Positions 1 through 5,769 of a stretch of 6,870 bases of DNA are shown piece by piece. Source of the DNA: Candidatus Nanopelagicales bacterium (lineage in GTDB: Bacteria > Actinomycetota > Actinomycetes > S36-B12); contig JAURQC010000052.1 of NCBI GenBank assembly GCA_030836325.1, positions 1 through 6,870 of the forward strand, written 5' to 3'. The position numbers and the translations under genes were made by a program. Under the pieces are notes generated by a model that was given only the letters and a program-made list of their open reading frames with translations, did no database searches and was not told the origin of the DNA. Positions within the stretch are counted from its first letter, which is position 1. Each line of letters begins with the position of its first letter.

Positions 1-1163
1 AACTGCTCCATACGCAACATGTTCAAGGTGGTGACACCCAAGATCTGGGTCTCACCGCGCTCGAACAGGGCCGAACCGTGGGTGCGGGGCAGGATGTCGA
101 CCTCGGCGCTGAGCGCGCGGATGTCGGTCAAGCCACGGCCATCGATACGGACCTTGTCGCGAAGGACGCGGTCACGAACGGCCTTCTTGGTCACCGCACG
201 GAAGGCTGCGGAGAGTTCCTTCTCCCGACCCTCGAAGTTGGCGGCGAGTTCGGCGACGACAGTCGTCTTGATGTCGTCCAGGCGTGCCTCACGCGGAGCC
301 TTCTCCACGATTGCAAGGGCGTCGCGGACGTCGACCAGGGCCAACCGCTCCACGGCGTCGTAGGCGTCGTCCTCGAACTCCAGGAAGACCGGGTAGTCGG
401 CCACCGGCTTGGCGGCGGCGTCGGCCAGTTCCTGCTGGGCATCACACAATGCGCGAATGAAGGGCTTGGCCGCTTCGAGTCCAGCACCGACGATCTCCTC
501 AGTAGGTGCCTGGGCTCCACCAGCAACGAGATCGATCGTCTTGTCGGTGGCCTCAGCCTCGACCATCATGATGGCGACATCGTCACCTGCGATGCGTCCA
601 GCGACGACCATGTCGAAGACCGCGTCCTCGAGCTGCTCGTGGGTAGGGAATGCAACCCACTGACCGTTGATAAGTGCGATGCGCACCCCACCGATTGGAC
701 CGCTGAACGGCAAGCCCGAGAGTTGCGTTGACGCCGAAGCACCGTTGATTGCCACAACGTCGTAGAGATCGTTGGGGTTCAACGAGAGAACGGTCACCAC
801 GACCTGGACCTCGTTGCGCAGACCCTTCTTGAAGGTCGGGCGCAGCGGGCGGTCGATCAACCGGCAGGTGAGGATGGCGTCCTCGGTTGGACGACCTTCA
901 CGACGGAAGAACGATCCCGGGATGCGTCCAACGGAGTACATCCGCTCTTCGACATCAACCGTAAGCGGGAAGAAGTCGAATTGATCCTTGGGATTCTTCG
1001 AAGCGGTAGTTGCGCTCAACAGCATGGTGCCGCCGTCGAGGTAAATGGCCACGGAGCCCGCGGCCTGACGTGCGAGACGACCTGTCTCGAAGGTAACGGT
1101 GCGTGTTCCATACGCGCCGTTGTCGATGACGGCCTCAGCCGTCGCGATCTGGGAACCCGTCAC
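1..1163 (-). CDS. pnp: Polyribonucleotide nucleotidyltransferase (PNPase), N-terminal part, cut by window edge
   Basis: PNPase is a cytoplasmic trimeric 3'-5' phosphorolytic exoribonuclease that also adds 3' tails. About 387 residues are visible. The first RNase PH-like domain comes first and includes [14 protein letters not shown] and [10 protein letters not shown]. The alpha-helical linker domain follows, roughly residues 240-330. The start of the second RNase PH domain is at about residue 338 ([12 protein letters not shown], then [16 protein letters not shown]). The catalytic remainder and the KH and S1 RNA-binding domains lie beyond the left edge, so the gene is partial only because the window ends. 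The GTG start at 1163 is chosen for the strong AGGAGG five bases upstream and because the protein then begins in the usual actinobacterial way. It lies 221 bases downstream of rpsO, the usual neighbour. Recognition is by family motifs; function follows from the family. Confidence 0.97.
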   Translation of the reverse strand, partial: MTGSQIATAEAVIDNGAYGTRTVTFETGRLARQAAGSVAIYLDGGTMLLSATTASKNPKDQFDFFPLTVDVEERMYSVGRIPGSFFRREGRPTEDAILTCRLIDRPLRPTFKKGLRNEVQVVVTVLSLNPNDLYDVVAINGASASTQLSGLPFSGPIGGVRIALINGQWVAFPTHEQLEDAVFDMVVAGRIAGDDVAIMMVEAEATDKTIDLVAGGAQAPTEEIVGAGLEAAKPFIRALCDAQQELADAAAKPVADYPVFLEFEDDAYDAVERLALVDVRDALAIVEKAPREARLDDIKTTVVAELAANFEGREKELSAAFRAVTKKAVRDRVLRDKVRIDGRGLTDIRALSAEVDILPRTHGSALFERGETQILGVTTLNMLRMEQ

Positions 1164-1168
1164 GGGTG

Positions 1169-1174
1169 CCTCCT
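1169..1174 (-). promoter_or_regulatory. Shine-Dalgarno site of pnp
   Basis: AGGAGG on the minus strand, five bases before the GTG at 1163. It fixes the pnp start. The bases directly after it (GGCACCC, 1164-1170) are the same seven bases found in the 3' arm of the hairpin at 1341-1362, so that hairpin's other arm could in principle pair with this site. Confidence 0.85.
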
Positions 1175-1340
1175 GTTCATAAGCGGACAGGGGCAACCAC
1201 GGCAGACGTCCGGTGGCGGTCTTCGATCGAGGCCCCCGGGAACTTCCTCCGCGAGAGCCACTACCGAGGACCGACGACGACGCTTCCGCAGCGCCCCGGA
1301 TCCTTACTGGTGTGTTCGTTACATATTCGGTTGTAGAACC

Positions 1341-1362
1341 GGGGTGCCCGAGTCGGCACCCC
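1341..1362 (-). terminator. rpsO-pnp intergenic hairpin (terminator or RNA-processing site)
   Basis: A perfect 8-bp inverted repeat: arm GGGGTGCC (1355-1362), six-base loop, arm GGCACCCC (1341-1348), read on the minus strand. It begins 22 bases after the rpsO stop codon. No T-tract follows. Instead there is a small second dyad (GGTT, four bases, AACC; 1329-1340) and then an A/T-richer stretch. It may be a weak or attenuating terminator, or a cleavage site; in Streptomyces the rpsO-pnp readthrough transcript is known to be cut by RNase III at intergenic structure. The sequence shows the hairpin; its role is inferred. Confidence 0.65.
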
Positions 1363-1384
1363 AGCAGAGTCTGTCGGTTAGTAC

Positions 1385-1654
1385 CTAGCGACGGATGCCG
1401 ACACGCTCAATGATCGAGCGGTAGCGGTTGATGTCCGTCTTGGTCAGGTACTTCAGCAGCCGGCGACGCTGTCCAACGAGGATCAGCAGGCCGCGGCGGC
1501 TGTGGTGGTCGTGGGGATGGGTCTTCAGGTGCTCAGTGAGCTGGGTGATGCGCTTGGTCAATAGCGCGATCTGAACCTCGGGGCTACCAGTGTCGCCGGG
1601 ACTCGTCGCGTACTCGGCGATGATGTCGGCCTTGGTCTTGGCGTCGAGTGACAT
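1385..1654 (-). CDS. rpsO: 30S ribosomal protein S15
   Basis: S15 is a primary binding protein of the central domain of 16S rRNA and helps assemble the 30S platform. The 89-residue product matches the family's usual length. It carries [17 protein letters not shown] at about residues 20-36 and the [21 protein letters not shown] block at about 49-69, where S15 contacts rRNA. The ATG at 1654 is preceded by GAGAGGA (1661-1667) with six bases of spacing. A longer in-frame reading back to 1714 would add 20 unrelated residues that run through the leader hairpins, so it was rejected. The gene lies 103 bases after ribF and 221 bases before pnp. The structured leader suggests S15 may control its own translation, as known with different RNA structures in several bacterial groups; here that is inference. 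Confidence 0.97.
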   Translation of the reverse strand: MSLDAKTKADIIAEYATSPGDTGSPEVQIALLTKRITQLTEHLKTHPHDHHSRRGLLILVGQRRRLLKYLTKTDINRYRSIIERVGIRR

Positions 1655-1672
1655 TTGCGTTCCTCTCGGGCG

Positions 1673-1739
1673 CGCCGGTCTCCCGGCGATGACCGCACCG
1701 TGCGGCCTAGTCACGTATCGCCGAGCGCCCGCTCAGCAA
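1673..1739 (-). promoter_or_regulatory. Structured leader upstream of rpsO: three hairpins, candidate S15-responsive RNA
   Basis: In transcript order on the minus strand there are three stem-loops. Hairpin 1 (1718-1739) has 9-base arms TTGCTGAGC and GCTCGGCGA, with two G-U pairs and a GGGC loop. Hairpin 2 (1691-1707) has arms GGCCGCA and TGCGGTC, with one G-U pair and a 3-base loop. Hairpin 3 (1673-1688) has perfect 6-bp arms CGCCGG and CCGGCG closed by GAGA, a GNRA tetraloop. It ends five bases before the GAGAGGA ribosome-binding site. None is followed by a T-run, so these are not plain intrinsic terminators. The pairings are visible in the sequence; a role as an S15 autoregulatory leader is inference from the behaviour of rpsO leaders elsewhere. 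Confidence 0.45.
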
Positions 1740-1757
1740 CCGTCGTAGTCGAGGCTA

Positions 1758-2660
1758 TCAGGGCGCCGGCTCCCGCTCTCCGTGCGCCCTTGCGGCAGCG
1801 ATGTCGGCCTGCATCTGTTCGATGAAAGCCTGCTCGCTTTCGAACACTTCCTGACCACGCAATCGGGCAGTAAATCCGACCTCGATGTGCGCCCCGTACA
1901 AGTCGAGGTCATCGCGATCGATCACATGGGCCTCGATGCGTCTTTGGGTCCCGGCGTACTGCGGGTTGTCACCAACTGAGATCGCTGCCGTCATCCGGGG
2001 ACAAGCGCCTTGGAGGACTCGCACCCAACCCGCGTACACGCCATCGGCGGGCGCGGCGCGGTCAGCGGTTACCGCAATGTTCGCGGTGGGCACCCCAAGT
2101 GTGCGCCCCCGGTGGTCTCCGTGAACAACCTCACCGCGGTAGGTAAACGGCCGTCCCAGCACTTCCACCACCTGAGCGAGATCGCCGGCGGCCAGCGCCT
2201 CACGGACCCGTGTCGAGGAGTACCGCTCGCCGTCGCCCCGCAAGACCGCACTCTGGACCGCGAAGCCCAGTTCCGCACCGAGTTCGCGCAACGTGTCCAC
2301 GTCGCCTGTGGCCCGGTGACCGAATCGGAAGTTCTCGCCAACCACCACCAAGTCGGCGTGGGTGCGTCCGATCACGAACTCATTGACGAACTCCCGGGGA
2401 GACTGTTCCCCCAGTTCGCGCGGGAAGTCGATGACCACTACGTCGTCTACCCCCGCATCGTGCAGTGCGTCCGCACGGTCGTCAATGGACGAGAGCATGG
2501 CCGGAGCTTTATCGGGCCTCAGCAGCCGCAGTGGATGAGGGTCGAAAGTTAAAGCCACAACGCGGCCATCCCCTGCGAGCGCTCGCGCCTGAGCGATCAA
2601 GGCTTGATGTCCGCGATGCACACCGTCGAACACGCCGACGATCGCAACCCGCGTTTCCAC
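1758..2660 (-). CDS. ribF: Bifunctional riboflavin kinase / FMN adenylyltransferase
   Basis: RibF phosphorylates riboflavin to FMN and adenylates FMN to FAD in the cytoplasm. With the GTG start at 2660 it has 300 residues. The N-terminal nucleotidyltransferase-like adenylyltransferase domain shows VGVFDGVHRGH (8-18), TFDPHP (38-43), VVGENFRFGH (106-115) and YSSTRVRE (147-154). The C-terminal kinase domain shows GDHRGRTLGVPTAN (181-194) with the Mg/ATP-binding PTAN, PADGVYAGW (204-212), and Glu243 in RRIEAH at the expected catalytic-base position. The start is tight: the first strand begins at residue 4, whereas most RibF proteins carry 15-20 more residues. An upstream in-frame TTG at 2738 would give 326 residues, but the added stretch is Gly/Ser/Pro-rich and unlike RibF. 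A TANNNT box seven bases before the GTG supports a leaderless start there. Its usual upstream partner truB is separated from it by the transporter. Confidence 0.95.
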   Translation of the reverse strand: METRVAIVGVFDGVHRGHQALIAQARALAGDGRVVALTFDPHPLRLLRPDKAPAMLSSIDDRADALHDAGVDDVVVIDFPRELGEQSPREFVNEFVIGRTHADLVVVGENFRFGHRATGDVDTLRELGAELGFAVQSAVLRGDGERYSSTRVREALAAGDLAQVVEVLGRPFTYRGEVVHGDHRGRTLGVPTANIAVTADRAAPADGVYAGWVRVLQGACPRMTAAISVGDNPQYAGTQRRIEAHVIDRDDLDLYGAHIEVGFTARLRGQEVFESEQAFIEQMQADIAAARAHGEREPAP

Positions 2661-2667
2661 GAGTCGC

Positions 2668-2673
2668 AGCCTA
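2668..2673 (-). promoter_or_regulatory. Probable -10 box of ribF, leaderless start
   Basis: TAGGCT on the minus strand matches TANNNT and ends seven bases before the ribF GTG at 2660, so transcription would begin at or within a base of the start codon. There is no Shine-Dalgarno site before that GTG, which fits a leaderless message. No clear -35 hexamer is visible. The motif is short and degenerate, so support comes from its position. Confidence 0.5.
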
Positions 2674-2710
2674 TTGCCGGAGCCTGATTTCGAGGGACCC
2701 GTAGGTGATC

Positions 2711-2724
2711 CCGTGGCAGCACGG
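2711..2724. repeat. Inverted repeat in the middle of the ribF/transporter divergent region
   Basis: CCGTG, four bases, CACGG: a perfect 5-bp dyad almost equidistant from the two predicted transcription starts (about 57 and 59 bases from its centre). A wider 6-bp pair GGGACC (2694-2699) and GGTCCC (2723-2728) surrounds and partly overlaps it. It could be an operator for a regulator encoded elsewhere. Dyads this short are expected by chance fairly often in a region of this size. Confidence 0.2.
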
Positions 2725-2764
2725 TCCCCGATCCGCAAATGGCCGGTTCACCGCTCGCGGGCAC

Positions 2765-2770
2765 TACGGT
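2765..2770 (+). promoter_or_regulatory. Probable -10 box of the transporter gene, leaderless start
   Basis: TACGGT matches TANNNT and lies six bases before the GTG at 2777, which would place the transcription start on the start codon. No Shine-Dalgarno site precedes that GTG. The box sits inside a small dyad (GCAC, TACG, GTGC; 2761-2772) that a repressor could cover. No good -35 element is seen. Confidence 0.5.
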
Positions 2771-2776
2771 GCTCTC

Positions 2777-4357
2777 GTGCGTAAATGGCTGCCGATCATG
2801 GTTCTCGGGCTCGCCCAATTCGTGATGGTGATCGACGGCACCGTCATGAACGTGTCGATCACCGCGGTCGTTAACGATCTCGACACCACCGTGAGTTCGA
2901 TGCAACTGGCGATCGCGACCTTCACGCTCACTATGGCGGCATTAATGCTGGCCGGCGCGGGAATCGGCGCCCGCATTGGACGCCGGCGCGCCTTTGTGAT
3001 CGGCACGATCATCTACGCCGTCGGTTCACTCACAACTGCCCTGGCAAGTGGCTTCGGCATGCTCTACATCGGTTGGTCGATCGTTGAAGGCATCGGTGCA
3101 GCGCTCGTGATACCGGCTATCGCCGCCCTGGCTGCGATCAACTACACCGGACGCGATCGGGCGGTCGCGTATGCGCTTCTCGGAGGTATCGCCGGCGCCG
3201 CGTCAGCCGCCGGACCATTGATCGGCGGTTGGGTAACCAGCTCGTTCAGTTGGCGCTGGGTCTTTGCAGCCGAGACGATCATGATCCTTGTCGCGATCCT
3301 GCCCCTGGCCGGCAAGATCAAAGATCTTCCCGTGACCGCCAAGGCTGGTCGCTTCGATTTCAGCGGCATCGTGTTATCGGCAGTGTCTATGGGCGTTGTG
3401 GTTCTTGCACTCGTATCGGCCAGCAGTTGGGGATTCATTGAGCCCATGAACCCACCATTCGAGGTCTTCGGGTTCTCCCCCACGATCCCGATGGTGATGG
3501 TCGGCTTGCTGATCGGCTGGGCCTTCATCGCATGGGAACGCAAGGTCTCGGCCTCGGGCCGCGAACCGCTTGTGGGCACCGACTTGTTCAGCATTCCCAC
3601 CCTGCGCGCGGGCCTGGCATCGCAATTAGTCCTGTACTTCATCATCTCCGGCTCGTTCTTCGTCCTGCCGCTGTACTTGCAGACGGTGTTGAACCTCGAC
3701 GCTCTTGACTCAGGTATCCGAATGCTCCCGATGTCGGTGGCACTGTTCTTGATGGCGATCGCCGGATCACGCCTGGCAACCCGCTTCTCCCCTCGCGCCA
3801 TGATCCGCAGCGGCATCATCACCGCCTGCTTTGGCTTACTACTGCTGATCGGCGCGATCACCCCTGAAGCCACCGGCGGACTGTTCGCACTTGCCATGGC
3901 GGTGATCGGCATCGGTGTGGGCTTGGCGATCTCGCAGATCGGCAACGTCAATCTCTCCTCGGCCGATGAGTCCCGAAGCAACGAGGTGGGCGGCTTGCAG
4001 GGCACAGCTCAGAACCTAGGAATGTCCCTGGGCGTCGCGCTTGCCGGTACGGCCGTCTTCATCGGTTTGGCTGCCACCTTCACCACTTCGGTTTCGAATA
4101 ACGACGACATCACAACCGCGCTGCAGGACGGAGTGGTCGAAGCCACCGCCACTGGAGTGCAGGTGATCACGGTCGAGCAAGCGCAAGAACTTCTCCAAGA
4201 GCAAGGTGTCCCTCAGGACCAAGCCGATGTGGTAGTCGAGGAATACGCGGCCAGCAAGTTGCAGGCGCTGCGCGCCGGCCTGGGCATCGTTCTCATCATC
4301 GGACTCGTCGGGTTGCCGCTGACACGGGGACTGCCACGCGAGACCATCACTTCTTAG
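2777..4357 (+). CDS. DHA2-type major facilitator superfamily transporter (14 predicted membrane segments)
   Basis: An integral membrane secondary transporter of the EmrB/QacA-like DHA2 group, whose known members mostly export drugs or other small molecules by proton antiport. The substrate here is unknown. With the GTG at 2777 it has 526 residues. The first membrane segment carries DGTVMNVSI (20-28), the counterpart of the DHA2 DxTxVNVALP motif but without the proline. The loop 2-3 motif A is GARIGRRRAF (64-73), with Ala65 where Asp is usual. The motif C region GGIAGAASAAGPLIGGW (136-152) is intact. The motif B segment reads WSIVEGIGAA, lacking the usual Arg. A hydrophilic, acidic loop of about 60 residues (435-494) precedes the last membrane segment. 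An in-frame GTG at 2705 would add 24 non-membrane residues and lacks a ribosome site. The gene diverges from ribF and its stop overlaps that of truB. Confidence 0.9.
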   Translation: MRKWLPIMVLGLAQFVMVIDGTVMNVSITAVVNDLDTTVSSMQLAIATFTLTMAALMLAGAGIGARIGRRRAFVIGTIIYAVGSLTTALASGFGMLYIGWSIVEGIGAALVIPAIAALAAINYTGRDRAVAYALLGGIAGAASAAGPLIGGWVTSSFSWRWVFAAETIMILVAILPLAGKIKDLPVTAKAGRFDFSGIVLSAVSMGVVVLALVSASSWGFIEPMNPPFEVFGFSPTIPMVMVGLLIGWAFIAWERKVSASGREPLVGTDLFSIPTLRAGLASQLVLYFIISGSFFVLPLYLQTVLNLDALDSGIRMLPMSVALFLMAIAGSRLATRFSPRAMIRSGIITACFGLLLLIGAITPEATGGLFALAMAVIGIGVGLAISQIGNVNLSSADESRSNEVGGLQGTAQNLGMSLGVALAGTAVFIGLAATFTTSVSNNDDITTALQDGVVEATATGVQVITVEQAQELLQEQGVPQDQADVVVEEYAASKLQALRAGLGIVLIIGLVGLPLTRGLPRETITS

Positions 4358-5280
4358 CAAGGAGTCGGTGGAAATACAGCCGAGAAGGAGTAGGCGCCGG
4401 TAGCGCCACTGGTGTCCACGATCGCCACGAGGTCCTCATCGGGCCCGATGAGTGCCACAGCCGACTCCGGCGGCAACTCCAGCGAGATGCGACTTCCGTT
4501 GCGCACTTTGAGCACATCTGAATCCTTGATATCGACCGACGGCAACTGACGCCTAGCGAAAGCCGCGGGGGGTACCAGCGATTCGACACTGACCGAATCC
4601 ACGTCGAGGCAGTCCTCGACTCGGACGCCACCGGATCGGGTTCGGCGAAGTTCGGTGAGATGCCCGCCGACGGCCAGCGCCTCGCCCAGGTCGCGCGCCA
4701 GAGAACGGATGTAGGTCCCGGCTGAACACTGCACGCGCACAGCAACGTCAATCCAGTCGTCTCCGCGTTCGATCCCGAGGACGTCGAATGCATTGATGGT
4801 CACCGTTCGCGAGGGAAGTTCGACTTCCTCGCCGTCGCGAACCCGTTGATAGGCACGCTTGCCGTCAATCTTTACGGCGCTGACCGAGCTAGGTCGCTGC
4901 TCGATAGCCCCAATGAACGACGCCACGTGGTCTCGAATCGCAGATTCGGTCACGCCACCGATCTGCTCGGTTGAGGCCTGCGACAAAACATCGCCCTCGC
5001 GATCGTCTGTGACGGTGGATGCACCGAGCCGGATCGTTGCCGTGTACTCCTTGCCGTGGCCTCCGACGATTCCCAACAGTCGCGTGGTTGGCCCAACGCC
5101 CAAGACCAAAACACCCGTTGCCATCGGATCCAAGGTCCCGGCATGCCCGACGCGTCGAATACCTAGCGCGCGACGTACCCGGGCGACAACATCGTGGCTG
5201 GTCATCCCCGCGGGCTTGTCGAGGAACAGCCCGCCGACCACGGTGGGGTCGTCATTGGACCGACGTTTGCGGCCGCCCAC
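4354..5280 (-). CDS. truB: tRNA pseudouridine(55) synthase TruB
   Basis: TruB isomerises U55 in the T-loop of tRNAs and also acts as a tRNA folding chaperone in the cytoplasm. The product has 308 residues, normal for the family. Visible motifs are FLDKPAGMTSHDVV (19-32), VGHAGTLDPMATGVL (44-58) with the catalytic aspartate at 51, KEYTATIRLG (77-86) with the conserved active-site Tyr79, VSAVKIDGKRAY (133-144), and SAGTYIRSLARDLG (186-199) with Arg192. A C-terminal PUA-like tail follows. The GTG at 5280 is chosen because it begins ten bases after the rbfA stop, has an AGG six bases upstream, and gives a family-like N-terminus; a second GTG at residue 14 is possible but less likely. It is evidently co-transcribed with rbfA. 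Its TAA at 4354-4356 overlaps the TAG of the facing transporter gene, leaving no room for a terminator between them. Confidence 0.96.
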   Translation of the reverse strand: MGGRKRRSNDDPTVVGGLFLDKPAGMTSHDVVARVRRALGIRRVGHAGTLDPMATGVLVLGVGPTTRLLGIVGGHGKEYTATIRLGASTVTDDREGDVLSQASTEQIGGVTESAIRDHVASFIGAIEQRPSSVSAVKIDGKRAYQRVRDGEEVELPSRTVTINAFDVLGIERGDDWIDVAVRVQCSAGTYIRSLARDLGEALAVGGHLTELRRTRSGGVRVEDCLDVDSVSVESLVPPAAFARRQLPSVDIKDSDVLKVRNGSRISLELPPESAVALIGPDEDLVAIVDTSGATGAYSFSAVFPPTPC

Positions 5281-5290
5281 CGAGGACCTA

Positions 5291-5722
5291 CTACTCGTCC
5301 TCTTCCCGAGGATGCCGGTACGGATCGGCATCTCCGGCGTACGTGGCGCCGACAGCCTGTTCGTGTACCTGGGCGTCGGCCTGTGCTGCCTGGGCGAGAA
5401 GTTCTTCCACGTGGCGCGCGTTCTCGGGCACTGCGTCCGGGATGAACTCCAACGCTGGCGTGAACTTGATCCCGGTCTGCTTGCCAACCTCACTACGGAT
5501 GACGCCGGTGGCAGAGGCGAGCGCCGCAGCGCTCGCTTCCTGCTCCTCGACGTCTCCGTAGACCGTGTAGAAGATCGATGCCTCACGCAGGTCTGGAGTT
5601 ACCCGGACATCAGTGATCGTCACGAAACCGAGCCGCGGATCCTTGATCCGCAACTCCAGCATCTCCGCGACGATATGCCGAATCCGGTCAGCCAATCGGC
5701 GCTGACGAGCGACGTTCGCCAT
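5291..5722 (-). CDS. rbfA: 30S ribosome-binding factor A
   Basis: RbfA binds immature 30S subunits near 16S rRNA helix 1 and is needed for late maturation, notably in the cold. The 143-residue product has the single type II KH-like domain: ARQRRLADRIRHIVAEMLE (5-23), KDPRLGFVTITDVRVTPDLREA (27-48), IFYTVYG (50-56), and the interhelical AxG kink as Ala71-Thr72-Gly73, followed by FTPALEFIPD. The last 35 or so residues form an Ala/Glu/Asp-rich tail, probably disordered, as in other actinobacterial RbfA. Two adjacent ATGs occur; the second (5722) is chosen because GGAGG is four bases upstream, while it is only one base from the first. The gene lies 43 bases after infB and 10 before truB. No DUF503 gene sits between infB and rbfA, as occurs in some relatives. 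Confidence 0.95.
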   Translation of the reverse strand: MANVARQRRLADRIRHIVAEMLELRIKDPRLGFVTITDVRVTPDLREASIFYTVYGDVEEQEASAAALASATGVIRSEVGKQTGIKFTPALEFIPDAVPENARHVEELLAQAAQADAQVHEQAVGATYAGDADPYRHPREEDE

Positions 5723-5726
5723 CATT

Positions 5727-5731
5727 CCTCC
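5727..5731 (-). promoter_or_regulatory. Shine-Dalgarno site of rbfA, decides between two ATGs
   Basis: GGAGG on the minus strand, four bases before the ATG at 5722 and one base before the ATG at 5725. The spacing favours the second ATG, giving a protein that starts MANVARQRR, close to the usual actinobacterial RbfA start. Confidence 0.75.
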
Positions 5732-5745
5732 CAGCTTTCGTCAAT

Positions 5746-5769
5746 CTAGAACGCGTGAAATCGTTCTAG
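5746..5769 (-). repeat. Perfect inverted repeat spanning the infB stop codon
   Basis: Arms CTAGAACG and CGTTCTAG (8 bp, perfect) around an 8-base spacer. The upstream arm on the minus strand contains the infB TAG (5766-5768). No T-tract follows, and rbfA begins 23 bases after the repeat ends. It is likely an RNA stem between two co-transcribed genes that could slow 3' decay, guide cleavage, or tune rbfA translation. It is unlikely to be a strong terminator because rbfA has no other visible promoter. Confidence 0.5.

Noticed and set aside
78..731. Long plus-strand open frame of 217 codons opposite pnp
   Set aside because: It lies wholly antisense to a clear PNPase reading frame, has no ribosome site or family motif, and is expected from G+C-rich codon bias.
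1160..1180. Six-codon minus-strand mini-ORF (ATG at 1180) that contains the pnp Shine-Dalgarno and ends overlapping the pnp GTG
   Set aside because: It has no ribosome site of its own and its span is set by the pnp initiation region; translation coupling is conceivable but nothing else supports it.
981..1388. 135-codon plus-strand frame crossing the pnp start and the rpsO-pnp gap
   Set aside because: It runs through the pnp N-terminus, the hairpin and the rpsO stop; the composition is Arg/Ser/Gly-rich and no ribosome site precedes it.
1655..1714. N-terminal extension of rpsO to an upstream in-frame start at 1714
   Set aside because: It would make S15 109 residues instead of the family's 89, and the added residues come from the leader hairpins; the ATG at 1654 has a good ribosome site.
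2010..2552. 180-codon plus-strand open frame opposite ribF
   Set aside because: Antisense to RibF catalytic motifs; no independent evidence of coding.
3142..4005. 287-codon minus-strand open frame opposite the transporter
   Set aside because: Antisense to a well supported membrane protein; its Pro/Ser/Arg/Thr-rich composition is the mirror of hydrophobic codons, not a protein family.
4360..4793. Other frames over the truB 3' half read as a separate gene
   Set aside because: The truB frame is intact with all catalytic motifs, so the overlapping frame is a shadow.
5281..5586. Extension of truB upstream through rbfA
   Set aside because: The extra 102 residues are an Arg/Ser-rich out-of-frame reading of rbfA; the GTG at 5280 lies just after the rbfA stop.
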